Positions 1 through 8,335 of a DNA stretch of 25,669 bases are shown here, one piece after another. The stretch's first letter is position 1. Each line of letters opens with the position of its first letter. This stretch comes from Gammaproteobacteria bacterium. GTDB taxonomy: Bacteria > Pseudomonadota > Gammaproteobacteria > QOAV01. Below the pieces are notes generated by a model. It was not told the origin of the DNA. It saw only the letters and a list, made by a program, of their open reading frames with translations, and made no database searches. Location of the stretch: NCBI GenBank assembly GCA_027067235.1, contig JALXFQ010000091.1, positions 1-25,669 of the forward strand, given 5' to 3'. Position numbers and translations under genes: made by a program.

Positions 1-48
1 TGAAGAAAGACGTCAAGAGCAGATGAGATTGGCGGGATTGTAGACTAT

Positions 49-96
49 AGCCCCCTCTGGGGGCTTTCATCATACTACCCGCTCTGCGGGTAGTAT
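49..96. terminator. Two tandem perfect hairpins, possible terminator
   Basis: Two perfect inverted repeats lie 6 bp apart. The first (49-65) has a 7-bp stem, AGCCCCC/GGGGGCT, and the second (72-96) an 11-bp stem; both have the same TCT loop on the plus strand. The second is followed by TTGATTTT, a weak T tract, so it could end a plus-strand transcript entering from the left. There is no T tract on the minus side, so it is a less obvious end for the pyr cluster that stops at 240. The rest of 1-239 shows no convincing gene. Confidence 0.5.
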
Positions 97-239
97 TTGA
101 TTTTGGCATTTTGCAGCGGGATGGACGATGGCAAACAGGAGGTGGGATTTATTTGTTTGTCAGGTTCGTGCGAAAACAGGGAGACGGGCGTCTTGATGAC
201 GCGTGGCTGCTAAAGTGTGGCCCGCGCGTTCGTGGGCGA

Positions 240-1523
240 TCAATCGTCCAAAGTGTAAACCGTTTTTCCCCTGACCAGAGTATGTGTTACCCGCCCCTGA
301 AATGGCCAGCGGTTGCAGGGCGTGTTCTTGCCGCGGCTGAGCATTTTTTCGGTATCGAATTGCCATTCTTTTTCGGGGTCGAATATGCAGATATCGGCGC
401 TTTTCCCTGGTGATAGGGTGCCTGCTTCGATGCCGAGTATTTGTGCCGGTTTTGCGGTCAGCATGTTGATGGCGTCGTACAGGGAGACAATGTTGATGTT
501 GACCAGTTTCAGGGTCAGCGGCAGCAAAGTTTCGAGACCGGACAGCCCGGGGGCGGACTGGGCGAAAGAGGCGAGTTTTGCGTCCCGTTCATGGGGCGCG
601 TGATCGGAACAGATGGCGCTTATGGTGAAATCTTTCAGACCGGCGCGCAGGGCATCCAGATCCGTCTGTGAACGAAATGGTGGAATAATGTGGCCGCGAG
701 TATCAAACAGGCCGACATCATGCTCGGTCAGGTGCAGGTGGTGGGCGGTAACATCGGCGGTAACATCAAGCCCGTCGAAGCGCGCGCGGCGGATCAGGTT
801 CAGCGCCTTGCCGCTGGAGACATGCATGAAATGGGCCTTGCAGCCGGACTGGGCGACCAGAGCCAGATCCCGCGCCACGCCGGCAATTTCCGCGGTGTCG
901 GGGATGCCGTTGAGGCCCAGCCGCGTACTCACCGCGCCCTCGTGCATGACGCCACCCTGTTCCAGCCAGGGATCGACCGCGTGCAGGTGTACGGTAAAGC
1001 CGAAGCTGGCGGCGTATTCCATGATGCGCAGCATGATGCGGCTGTTTTCGACAGGTCGGCGGGCATTGCTGAATCCCACGCAGCCGGCCTGTTTCAGCGC
1101 CACCAGATCAGACAGGGTTTCGCTTTTGAGTTCGCGGGTCAGGGCGCCGATGGGTACCAGGTTGATGCCGGGTTTTTTCTTGATGCCCAGTTGCTGAATC
1201 AAATGCGCCATGGCCGGCGTGTCGATGGCCGGGTTGGTGTCCGGCGGAATGGCAATGGTGGTGATGCCGCCAGCCCAGGCCGCCGGCGTTTCGCTTTCGA
1301 TGGTGGCCTTGTGCTCCAGGCCGGGTTCGCGCAGACGGGCGCGCAGATCCACCAGCCCCGGACAGACAATCCTGGCGCGAGCGTCGATGGTTTGCCTGAT
1401 GTCCAGACCCGCGGGCTTTTTACCAATGGCGATGATTTTACCCTTGCTGAGGTAAACATCGGCGACCCGGTCCATTTCGTTGGCGGGGTCGATGACGCGG
1501 CCACCCTGAATCCGCGTGGCCAT
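240..1523 (-). CDS. pyrX: Dihydroorotase-like protein, probably non-catalytic (PyrX/PyrC')
   Basis: This 427-aa amidohydrolase-fold protein has the overall layout of class I dihydroorotases but lacks the metal site. The HxH pair after the PGLVDL motif is R61-A-R63. The FSDDG motif that supplies the bridging aspartate reads FSNAR (N153, A154). The usual HCED segment is HAVD at 181-184. H231/H234 and SDHAPH at 306-311 remain. In Pseudomonas an equally degenerate PyrC' is encoded next to pyrB and is needed to assemble active aspartate transcarbamoylase, and the same role is inferred here. Its ATG shares one base with the pyrB stop (TGATG), which suggests translational coupling. A catalytic pyrC is then expected elsewhere in the genome. 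Automated tools would probably label it plain dihydroorotase. Confidence 0.9.
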   Translation of the reverse strand: MATRIQGGRVIDPANEMDRVADVYLSKGKIIAIGKKPAGLDIRQTIDARARIVCPGLVDLRARLREPGLEHKATIESETPAAWAGGITTIAIPPDTNPAIDTPAMAHLIQQLGIKKKPGINLVPIGALTRELKSETLSDLVALKQAGCVGFSNARRPVENSRIMLRIMEYAASFGFTVHLHAVDPWLEQGGVMHEGAVSTRLGLNGIPDTAEIAGVARDLALVAQSGCKAHFMHVSSGKALNLIRRARFDGLDVTADVTAHHLHLTEHDVGLFDTRGHIIPPFRSQTDLDALRAGLKDFTISAICSDHAPHERDAKLASFAQSAPGLSGLETLLPLTLKLVNINIVSLYDAINMLTAKPAQILGIEAGTLSPGKSADICIFDPEKEWQFDTEKMLSRGKNTPCNRWPFQGRVTHTLVRGKTVYTLDD

Positions 1524-2485
1524 CAGCCCTGTCCTCCGCCCATGACCATGGCCATGATGGACATGCGCACGGCGATGCCGTTGGTGACCTGGGCCAGGAT
1601 TACGGATTGCTTGCAGTCGGCCACCGCCGAGTCGATTTCCAGACCGCGGTTGATGGGGCCTGGATGCATGACGACAGCATCCGGTGCAGCCTGCTTCAGG
1701 CGTTTTTCGGTAAGGCCGTACAGGTTGAAATATTCCTGTTCACTGGGCAGAAACAGGCCGTCCATGCGTTCGCGCTGCACCCGCAGCATAATGATGACAT
1801 CCACATCCTTCAGGCCTTCATCCATATCGTGAAACACGCGCACGCCCAGGGTTTCCACCGCGACCGGCAGCAGTGTTTTGGGGGCAATCACGCGGATTTC
1901 GGCCACGCCCAGGGTGGACAGCGCATGAATCTGCGAGCGCGCCACACGCGAATGCAGTATGTCGCCAACGATGGCCACGCGCAGGTTGTGCATTTGCGGC
2001 TTGTATCGCTGGATGGTGAACATGTCCAGCATGGCCTGGGTGGGGTGTTCGTGCTGGCCGTCGCCGGCATTGATGATGCGCACATGCTGCGGCACGTGAT
2101 GGGCAATCATGTTGGCCGTGCCGGCGTCGCCGTGGCGCACGACGAACATGTCGGTGCTCATGGCCTCCAGGTTGTTGACCGTATCCAGCAGGCTTTCGCC
2201 CTTGGTGGAAGACGAGGTGCGCGGATTCAGGTTGATGACGTCGGCGGACAGGCGCTTGGCGGCGATTTCGAAAGTGGTGCGGGTGCGCGTGCTGTTTTCG
2301 AAGAACAGGTTGACTACGGTCTTGCCGCGTAGGAAAGGCGCTTTCTTGATACGCCGTTCGCCCATGGAAATGAACGATTTTGCATTGTCCAGTATGGCCT
2401 GGAGTATGGGTTTTTTCAGCCCTTCAATGCTGAGGAAATGTTTGAGTTTGCCGTTTTCATCCAGTTGAATATCGGCTGGGCTCAC
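1523..2485 (-). CDS. pyrB: Aspartate carbamoyltransferase catalytic subunit
   Basis: PyrB joins carbamoyl phosphate and L-aspartate to give N-carbamoyl-aspartate, the committed step of pyrimidine synthesis, in the cytoplasm. The 320-aa protein shows the carbamoyl-phosphate loop STRTR (65-69), the mobile STKGES loop (93-98), HPTQ (147-150) and HPGPINRG (274-281). About ten residues before the HFLS segment form an N-terminal extension like that of the Pseudomonas-type enzyme, which forms a complex with inactive PyrC' and is regulated by nucleotides without PyrI. No pyrI is visible. The gene overlaps pyrR by 4 bp upstream and pyrX by 1 bp downstream. Confidence 0.97.
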   Translation of the reverse strand: MSPADIQLDENGKLKHFLSIEGLKKPILQAILDNAKSFISMGERRIKKAPFLRGKTVVNLFFENSTRTRTTFEIAAKRLSADVINLNPRTSSSTKGESLLDTVNNLEAMSTDMFVVRHGDAGTANMIAHHVPQHVRIINAGDGQHEHPTQAMLDMFTIQRYKPQMHNLRVAIVGDILHSRVARSQIHALSTLGVAEIRVIAPKTLLPVAVETLGVRVFHDMDEGLKDVDVIIMLRVQRERMDGLFLPSEQEYFNLYGLTEKRLKQAAPDAVVMHPGPINRGLEIDSAVADCKQSVILAQVTNGIAVRMSIMAMVMGGGQG

Positions 2486-2991
2486 GGCTGTGTTTCCTCG
2501 ATGGAAAGTGATAGCTCATCGGGTCCGGATAACCGGATATGCTGATGTTTTTGCAAGTCCAGTGTCATGCCTGCCACGTCTGCCTGTATGGGAAGTTCTC
2601 GGCCATCCCGCGCAATCAGCACCGCCAGCGTCACCGACGCCGGCCTGCCATAATCGAAAATTTCGTTGATGGCGGCGCGGATCGTACGGCCGCTTTGTAA
2701 CACATCATCCACCAGAATGATATGCCGGTTTTCCACATCTTCCGGCAGATGCGAGGCGGCGACCTTGGGATTCAGCCCCTTGCGGCTGAAGTCGTCGCGG
2801 TAGAAGGTGATGTCCAGTCCGCCCAGCGCCTCGGGCAGGTTCAGAGCCCGGTGCAGTTTTTGCGCCACCCACATGCCGCCGGTCTGCACGCCGATCATCA
2901 GCGGCTGCTGCGCCAGCTTCGGTTGCAGGGCGCTGGTCATGTCATCCAGCAGTTGCTGCACGGGTGGCAGCTTGTTCGAAGGTTCAGTCAC
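2482..2991 (-). CDS. pyrR: PyrR-type uracil phosphoribosyltransferase/regulator
   Basis: A 169-aa type I phosphoribosyltransferase with the PRPP-binding loop VDDVLQSGRT at 94-103 preceded by hydrophobic IIL. PyrR proteins have uracil phosphoribosyltransferase activity and, in Gram-positive bacteria, control pyr attenuation. In Pseudomonas-type loci the protein sits between ruvX and pyrB, as here. No pyr attenuator was seen immediately upstream, because the gene lies inside a packed operon and overlaps ruvX by 8 bp and pyrB by 4 bp. A regulatory role is therefore only inferred. Confidence 0.93.
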   Translation of the reverse strand: MTEPSNKLPPVQQLLDDMTSALQPKLAQQPLMIGVQTGGMWVAQKLHRALNLPEALGGLDITFYRDDFSRKGLNPKVAASHLPEDVENRHIILVDDVLQSGRTIRAAINEIFDYGRPASVTLAVLIARDGRELPIQADVAGMTLDLQKHQHIRLSGPDELSLSIEETQP

Positions 2992-3406
2992 TCTGGTTCA
3001 AATAGTTTTGCAGGATAATCTGGGCGGACAACATATCCGTTGCCTGTTTCAGTCTGGAACGCCGTGTGGCGTTCTGTTCCAGTCCGTTGCGCGCTTCCCG
3101 CGATGTCAGGCGCTCGTCCACGAAATGCAGCGGCAGATTGTAACGATCCTGCAACTGCTTGCCAAATGCCCGCGCCTGTTTTGTGGTGCGTTGCTCGCTG
3201 CCGTCCATGTTCAGGGGCAGACCCAGTACCAGCTCGTCGGGCTGCCATTCTGCCACCAGCTTGTCCAGTTTCGACCAGTCCGGCTCGCCATTGCGGGCGT
3301 GGATGGCGTCCAGAGCCTGCGCCTGCCGCGTAAACGTCCGGCCCACCGCCACGCCGATGGATTTCCAGCCGTAGTCGAAGCCAAGCAGGGTGAGGTAATG
3401 GGCCAC
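2984..3406 (-). CDS. ruvX: Putative Holliday junction resolvase RuvX/YqgF
   Basis: A 140-aa RNase H-fold protein of the YqgF family, implicated in pre-16S rRNA 5' processing and Holliday junction resolution. The first catalytic Asp is in GFDYGWKSIGVA (D11) and the second acidic motif is VDERLTS (D97, E98). The C-terminal segment DMLSAQIILQNYL is typical of the family. The length is normal. It is 8 bp downstream of yqgE and overlaps pyrR by 8 bp, so it is almost certainly cotranscribed with both. Confidence 0.95.
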   Translation of the reverse strand: MAHYLTLLGFDYGWKSIGVAVGRTFTRQAQALDAIHARNGEPDWSKLDKLVAEWQPDELVLGLPLNMDGSEQRTTKQARAFGKQLQDRYNLPLHFVDERLTSREARNGLEQNATRRSRLKQATDMLSAQIILQNYLNQSD

Positions 3407-3414
3407 GTCCGTTT

Positions 3415-3993
3415 TCAGGCGTGGCCGGCGGTCATGCCCATGGCGTTGATATCCACGCCCATGAGCAGGGCGGCCTGCTGCCAGCGCTGGTCGATGGGCG
3501 TTTCAAAAATGATGGCCGGGTCAGCAGGTGCGTGCAGCCAGGCGTTCTGCGCGATTTCGTACTCGAGCTGGCCCGGCCCCCAGCCGGCGTAGCCGAGCGC
3601 GATCAGATGTTGTTTTGGTCCCCGGTTTTCGGCAATGGCAGCCAGTATGTCCTGCGATGTGGTCAGCGCCAGCTGGTCGGAAACAGTCAGGCTGGAATCC
3701 CAGGATTCCCTGTCCGGATCCGTGCGGCTGTGCAAAATGAAGCCACGCTCCACCTGTACCGGGCCGCCGTCATACACGGGTTTGTCCGGGTTGGCCATTT
3801 TGGATGTATCCATGCCGAGCTGGTCTATCAGGTCGCTTTCCAGAAGATCCAGTGTACGGTTGAATACCAGACCGATGGCGCCATGCTCGGCATCGTGATC
3901 GCAGATCAGGGTTACTGTATGGGTGAAGTTCGGATCCGCCATGCTGGGCATGGCGATAAGGAAATGATTGGTCAGCCAGGTTGTCGGTCGCAT
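3415..3993 (-). CDS. yqgE: YqgE/AlgH family protein (UPF0301)
   Basis: A 192-aa cytosolic protein of the UPF0301 family, called AlgH in Pseudomonas. Family hallmarks visible are the N-terminal NHFLIAMPSMADPNF segment, GLVFNRTLD, the YDGGPVQ motif and the C-terminal GYAGWGPGQLE segment. The biochemical function is not established. It precedes ruvX by 8 bp, the usual order in gammaproteobacteria. A 31-bp gap separates it from tonB upstream, the largest gap in the cluster. No signal peptide is visible. Confidence 0.93.
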   Translation of the reverse strand: MRPTTWLTNHFLIAMPSMADPNFTHTVTLICDHDAEHGAIGLVFNRTLDLLESDLIDQLGMDTSKMANPDKPVYDGGPVQVERGFILHSRTDPDRESWDSSLTVSDQLALTTSQDILAAIAENRGPKQHLIALGYAGWGPGQLEYEIAQNAWLHAPADPAIIFETPIDQRWQQAALLMGVDINAMGMTAGHA

Positions 3994-4024
3994 GGTCTAG
4001 TTATACGGGCGCAACCGGCAGAAT

Positions 4025-4915
4025 TCAACGGCTGACCAGCTTGTTGCCGGATTTGAACTGCCAGGTGCGGGTGATGTGCAGTATGTCCACTTCCTTGCGC
4101 AGCGCGGCGGGCAGGGGAGCGAATGGAGCCGACATTCTGACGATCTTCTTGGCTGCCTCGTCCAGTATTTTTCTGCCGGAGGAGCGCACCAGCCGAATGC
4201 TGTTGATGGTGCCGTCCTGGTTGATGGCCACTTCCAGCATGAGCAGTCCGGTCAGTTTGCGTCGCTTGGCCTCAACCGGGTAGTTGAGATTGCCAATGCG
4301 CTCCACTTTTTGCCGCCAGGCGTCCATGTAGGAGGCGTATTTGTATTCTTTGGTGCGGGCAGTGATGAATTTGCGCTTGGGACGTTTTTGATATGCCTCC
4401 CATTCGCGGTCCAGCGCAGCGGCCAGTTCTGCGCGTTTGTCCGTTATCATCTGTACCGCTGGCGGCGCCGGAGGTGTCGGCGTTTTTTCTTGGTGGGCGT
4501 TTTTCTGCGCTTGTTCCTTTTGAATCTTGCGGGTAGATTTTTTTGCCGTCAGGACGTGCTGTCTGGACTGTTTTCGCGGTTTGGCCGGTTGCCTGGGCGG
4601 CACGCTCGTCGTTTGTTGCTCGGTGGTTTTCCTTAGCGCCTGGCGTGGTGATTTACTGATTTTCTTTTTGTCCGAGCTGCCGCCGCCATCCTGGGTCTTG
4701 TTGGCGAGAAAGTCGGCTTTTTCCGGCTTGCTGGCGGATTTGCTGTTGACGATGGCGATTTCCAGCATGGGCGCATCGGCTTGCCTGATTTTCGGCGCGT
4801 TGAAGCCGATGGCAAGCAACAGGGTGATGTGCGCCAGCAGCGATATGAACAGCATGATGCTGAAGTTGGAGGCGCCGGCGAAAAGACGCGCTATGGAAGC
4901 CAGAAGTTGTGACAT
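4025..4915 (-). CDS. tonB: TonB-family energy transducer
   Basis: A 296-aa inner-membrane protein that would pass proton-motive energy to outer-membrane receptors. It has one N-terminal membrane anchor (about residues 18-38), a long charged linker rich in Lys, Ser, Gln and Pro (about 55-155, with a short PTPPAPPA stretch), and a C-terminal TonB domain from about 205 containing the GLLMLEVAINQDGTI strand and a VRSSG turn. The linker is lysine-rich rather than built of the Pro-Glu/Pro-Lys repeats of E. coli TonB. No exbB/exbD is in the window, so it would rely on partners elsewhere. Pseudomonas also has a tonB beside yqgE. Its ATG overlaps the apbE stop by one base. Confidence 0.9.
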   Translation of the reverse strand: MSQLLASIARLFAGASNFSIMLFISLLAHITLLLAIGFNAPKIRQADAPMLEIAIVNSKSASKPEKADFLANKTQDGGGSSDKKKISKSPRQALRKTTEQQTTSVPPRQPAKPRKQSRQHVLTAKKSTRKIQKEQAQKNAHQEKTPTPPAPPAVQMITDKRAELAAALDREWEAYQKRPKRKFITARTKEYKYASYMDAWRQKVERIGNLNYPVEAKRRKLTGLLMLEVAINQDGTINSIRLVRSSGRKILDEAAKKIVRMSAPFAPLPAALRKEVDILHITRTWQFKSGNKLVSR

Positions 4916-5952
4916 CAGTGTGTTTTGACTGGTTTTTGGTCGAGCAGTTGCAATCGTTTTTTCATCGCCGGCGTCATCAGCAGGCTGCCGTCGCGGGCGA
5001 CCACCAGCACAGTATTCATGCCCATGTCTGCGGCGGTCCGCTGCCAGTCCTGAACGCCGGCGATGAGCAGGGCGGTAGCGGCGGCATCGGCCAACGTTGA
5101 ATTCTGGCTGATAACCGTTACCGAAGAACTCAGTTGCGCCGGGTAGCCGCTGCGCGGGTCAATGATATGGTGGAAACGTTTGCCATGCCACTGATAAAAG
5201 CGCTCATAATTGCCCGAGGTGAATATGGCTTCGTTTTCGCCCACTTCCAGGGCCGCCAGGACGCCGCCTTGCGGGTCGCGCACGCCGACGCGCCAGGGCC
5301 TGTCGCCGTGGCTGCCGATGCCCTTGAGGTCGCCACCGGCATTGATGATGGCATTTTTGACGCCGGCGCGACGCAGCATTTCCATGCCCCTGTCCACCGC
5401 CCAGCCCTTGGCTATGCCGCCGAAATCGAGCCAGCCGTTGCGGTTGTCGGAGGTGACGGTGTCGCCTTCGATATGATAATCGCTCATGTGCGGCAATTGC
5501 GCCATGAAGTCTTTGACTTGCGCCGCGCTCGGCGGTTGCGCCTGTGGTTCATCGTTGTGAAAGCCCCACAGCGCAATGAGTTTGCCAATGGCCGGATTGA
5601 ACAGGCCGCCACTGGCGGCTTCGTATTGTTGCGACAGTCGAATCAGCTCGCGGATATGCGGCGTGGTCCGCGCCGGCTTGCCTGCCGCCAGGGTCTGGTT
5701 CAGAGTCATCAGCGCACCCGGTTGCCAGGCATGCAGTTCGCTATGCAGCTGGCGGTAGAATGCGAACACCTGATCGGCTGCCGCGCGCGCCCGGTCTGGC
5801 GGCAGCCCGCTGATTTCGATGTCGATGCGGGTGCCGAAGATGTATTCAGAGGCCTGATAGGGCCCGGCTGGGTTGTTGCAGGCCGCCAGAAAAAGAACGG
5901 CCAGCAACAGAGTCAGGACGGCGACGCTGGTCCGCAAGCCAATACTGCGCAC
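4915..5952 (-). CDS. apbE: FAD:protein FMN transferase, lipoprotein ApbE
   Basis: ApbE enzymes attach FMN from FAD to Thr in flavoproteins such as NqrB/NqrC and RnfG, on the periplasmic side. With the GTG start chosen here the product is 345 aa with an N-terminal hydrophobic stretch ending in the lipobox LAAC (lipidated C25). Family motifs are DFGGIAKG (177-184), NAGGDL (204-209), FTSGNYERF, HIIDPRSGYP (262-271) and ADAAATAL (289-296). A TTG at 5991 would add 13 residues and overlap gshB by 23 bp, but the GTG gives a normal signal peptide and has a GGAGG-like sequence close upstream. No Nqr, Rnf or other flavinylation target is in the window. Confidence 0.93.
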   Translation of the reverse strand: MRSIGLRTSVAVLTLLLAVLFLAACNNPAGPYQASEYIFGTRIDIEISGLPPDRARAAADQVFAFYRQLHSELHAWQPGALMTLNQTLAAGKPARTTPHIRELIRLSQQYEAASGGLFNPAIGKLIALWGFHNDEPQAQPPSAAQVKDFMAQLPHMSDYHIEGDTVTSDNRNGWLDFGGIAKGWAVDRGMEMLRRAGVKNAIINAGGDLKGIGSHGDRPWRVGVRDPQGGVLAALEVGENEAIFTSGNYERFYQWHGKRFHHIIDPRSGYPAQLSSSVTVISQNSTLADAAATALLIAGVQDWQRTAADMGMNTVLVVARDGSLLMTPAMKKRLQLLDQKPVKTH

Positions 5953-5968
5953 CCCTCCAGCCTCTTGC

Positions 5969-6919
5969 CTACAGCCGCAATTCTGAAGCAATCACATTCA
6001 TCAGATCGCCGGCGATATCCAGCCCGAACTGGACATCCAGCTCACGGATACAGGTGGGACTGGTGACATTGATTTCAGTGAGATAATCGCCGATCACATC
6101 CAGCCCGGCGAACAAGATGCCTTTTTCCTTCAGCGTGGGGCCGACCTGATCAGCGATCCAGCGGTCACGCTCGGTCAATGGCCGGCCTTCGCCGGAGCCG
6201 CCAGCGGCCAGATTGCCGCGGGTCTCGCCTTTGGCGGGTATGCGCGCAAGGCTATAGGGAACCGGCTTGCCATTGACCATGAGAATGCGCTTGTCGCCGT
6301 CGCTGATCTCGGGGATGAAACGCTGCGCCATGATGGACTGCGCCCCGTTCTGCCCCAGTGTTTCGATCACCACGCTGATGTTGGGGTCGTCCTGGCGCAG
6401 GCGAAAAACGGAGGCGCCGCCCATGCCATCCAGCGGCTTGAGGATGACATCCCTGTATTCGCCGATGAAACCGCGCAGTCGGTCGCTGTCGCGGCTCACC
6501 AGCATGGGCGTGGTACATTGCGGGAATTGTGCGATGAACAGTTTCTCGTTGCAGTCGCGCAGCGCCTGCGGCCGGTTGACGACCAGCGTGCCGCGTTGTT
6601 CGGCCATTTCCAGCAGGTAAGTGGTGTAGATATACTCCATGTCGAAAGGCGGGTCCTTGCGCATGAGTATCACGTCAAGCTCGTGCAGCGGCCGGTCCGT
6701 CACATCATCCAGCGCGAACCAGCCTTGCGCATCGTCCTTTACCGATACAGGCCGCATGGCAGCGAAAGCATCAACGTCGCGCAGATAGAGATCGGCCTGC
6801 TGCATGTAGAGAATTTCCCAGCCGCGTTGCTGCGCCGCCAGCAGCATGGCAAAGGTGGAATCTTTTTTGATCTTGATGGACTCGATCGGATCCATCACCA
6901 CGCCGAGGCGAATGCTCAT
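5969..6919 (-). CDS. gshB: Glutathione synthetase
   Basis: A 316-aa ATP-grasp enzyme that adds glycine to gamma-glutamylcysteine using ATP, the second step of glutathione synthesis. Visible family features are the N-terminal GVVMDPIESI segment, the ATP-grasp loop PLDGMGGASVFRL in mid-protein, and the C-terminal EINVTSPTCIREL segment, nearly identical in pattern to E. coli GshB. The length is normal. The start overlaps the gshA stop by 4 bp (ATGA), which suggests coupled translation of the two glutathione enzymes. Confidence 0.97.
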   Translation of the reverse strand: MSIRLGVVMDPIESIKIKKDSTFAMLLAAQQRGWEILYMQQADLYLRDVDAFAAMRPVSVKDDAQGWFALDDVTDRPLHELDVILMRKDPPFDMEYIYTTYLLEMAEQRGTLVVNRPQALRDCNEKLFIAQFPQCTTPMLVSRDSDRLRGFIGEYRDVILKPLDGMGGASVFRLRQDDPNISVVIETLGQNGAQSIMAQRFIPEISDGDKRILMVNGKPVPYSLARIPAKGETRGNLAAGGSGEGRPLTERDRWIADQVGPTLKEKGILFAGLDVIGDYLTEINVTSPTCIRELDVQFGLDIAGDLMNVIASELRL

Positions 6920-8226
6920 GCCGCTTTCGCCAGCTTTTTGATGCGTGCGACCTCACGCGCCGCCGCCAGCGCCGCCAGCCGCGCAATGACGCCGTAGGCA
7001 TAGAAACGGTTGGGCTCGGCGTCCGGTTCCAGCTTGCAGTCCGGCATGGAACAGGAGCTGGCGAATGTCAGCGGTTGGAACACCGCGCCGGGGGCGTTGA
7101 GGCTCTGGGTCTCGTCCTTGCCGCCATGCACCCGGTAAAATCCGCCAACGACAAAATGGTCGATCATATACACCACCGGCTCGGCGGTTTTGCCCGAATT
7201 CCCCCAGGTTTCAAAGGTATGCACGCCTTCCTGGATCAGTATATGTGTTACTTCCGAGCCTTCCTTGCCTTTGGCCATCTTGTTGCGCTGCTTGCGGTTC
7301 AGGTCGTAGATCTGTTCCGGTGACTTGACCGACATGACATTCATGCCGTAAGTGCCGGTATCGGATTTGACGATCACGAAGGGCTCTTCGGAAATACCGT
7401 ATTCCCGATATTTGGCGCGGATGTCTTCCAGGGTCCTGGCGATTTTCTCCGCCATGCAATCCAGCGCGTCCGGGTCCTTGAAATTCACCTTGCCGCAGGA
7501 GCGGAATATGGGGTCGATGAGCCAGGAATCGATGCCCAGCATGTCGGCGAATTCCACCGCCAGCTCCTGATAAATGGTGAAATGGTCGGTTTTCAGGCGA
7601 TCCGCCCAGCCCAGTTCCAGCGGCGGCAGGATGGACTGTTCCAGGCCTTCCAGTATTTTTGGGCGGCCAGCGGACAGATCGTTGTTCATGAGGATGAAAC
7701 AGGGGTCGTAATCCTGCAGCCCGGCGCGGTCGCCGTCGCGCATCACCGGTTCCAGGGTTACCTGCTTGCCGGAAGGGAGATCTATCGTTTCCGGCGCCTC
7801 CAGATCGTCGCGCAGAGAGCCGATGCGCGAACGGAATCCGCCCAGAGTCAGTATTTCCTGCAGTACCGCCAGACTTTCCAGATAATACAGATTGCGCGTG
7901 TGGTTTTCCGGGATGATCAGAATCTGGCAGGCGCTGGAGCAAACCCGTTCGATGGCGGTTTGCATCGCCATGGCGCAGACCGGTTTGAAAGAATTGTTCA
8001 GATTATTGAATCCGGCAGGGAACAGATTGGTATCCACCGGCGCCAGTTTGAAGCCCGAGTTACGCAGATCCACCGATGAATAGACCGGCGCCGGGGTATC
8101 GACGAACTGTTTGCGGAACCAGTGTTCAATCTCGGCCTGCTTGTTGAGCAGGCGTGACTCGATTTCGTACAGCGGGCCTGTCAGGGCGGTGGTCAGATGT
8201 GGCACCGCCATACCAAGTTCTGGCAT
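6916..8226 (-). CDS. gshA: Glutamate-cysteine ligase, A. ferrooxidans-type GshA
   Basis: The 436-aa protein begins MPELGMAVPHLTTALTG and contains SSVDLRNSGFKLAPVD and TNLFPAGFNNLN (about residues 60-88). From memory this matches the uncommon glutamate-cysteine ligase family first shown in Acidithiobacillus (Thiobacillus) ferrooxidans, distinct from E. coli GshA and plant-type enzymes. It would make gamma-glutamylcysteine for GshB, whose gene overlaps its end. The ATG at 8226 follows a GGAG at good spacing. Reading from 8460 would add 78 residues without family character and would run into the divergent gene. It appears to be the first gene of the nine-gene minus-strand cluster, so the operon promoter should lie in 8227-8400. 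Confidence 0.9.
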   Translation of the reverse strand: MPELGMAVPHLTTALTGPLYEIESRLLNKQAEIEHWFRKQFVDTPAPVYSSVDLRNSGFKLAPVDTNLFPAGFNNLNNSFKPVCAMAMQTAIERVCSSACQILIIPENHTRNLYYLESLAVLQEILTLGGFRSRIGSLRDDLEAPETIDLPSGKQVTLEPVMRDGDRAGLQDYDPCFILMNNDLSAGRPKILEGLEQSILPPLELGWADRLKTDHFTIYQELAVEFADMLGIDSWLIDPIFRSCGKVNFKDPDALDCMAEKIARTLEDIRAKYREYGISEEPFVIVKSDTGTYGMNVMSVKSPEQIYDLNRKQRNKMAKGKEGSEVTHILIQEGVHTFETWGNSGKTAEPVVYMIDHFVVGGFYRVHGGKDETQSLNAPGAVFQPLTFASSCSMPDCKLEPDAEPNRFYAYGVIARLAALAAAREVARIKKLAKAA

Positions 8227-8335
8227 TGTATTCTCCGGATTGTTCAGGTCGCTAGGATACCGGTTTTTGGTACGAATTCCATCATCAGATAAAGACGATG
8301 GTCTGATTTTATTTGCCCCTTGCGGCATGCCCCAT

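Noticed and set aside
690..1832. 380-codon plus-strand frame opposite pyrX and pyrB
   Set aside because: Antisense to well-conserved genes; Ala/Gly/Gln/His-rich with no recognisable domain.
7211..7942. 243-codon frame within gshA in another frame
   Set aside because: Same-strand shadow rich in Arg, Gly and His; the gshA frame has the family motifs.
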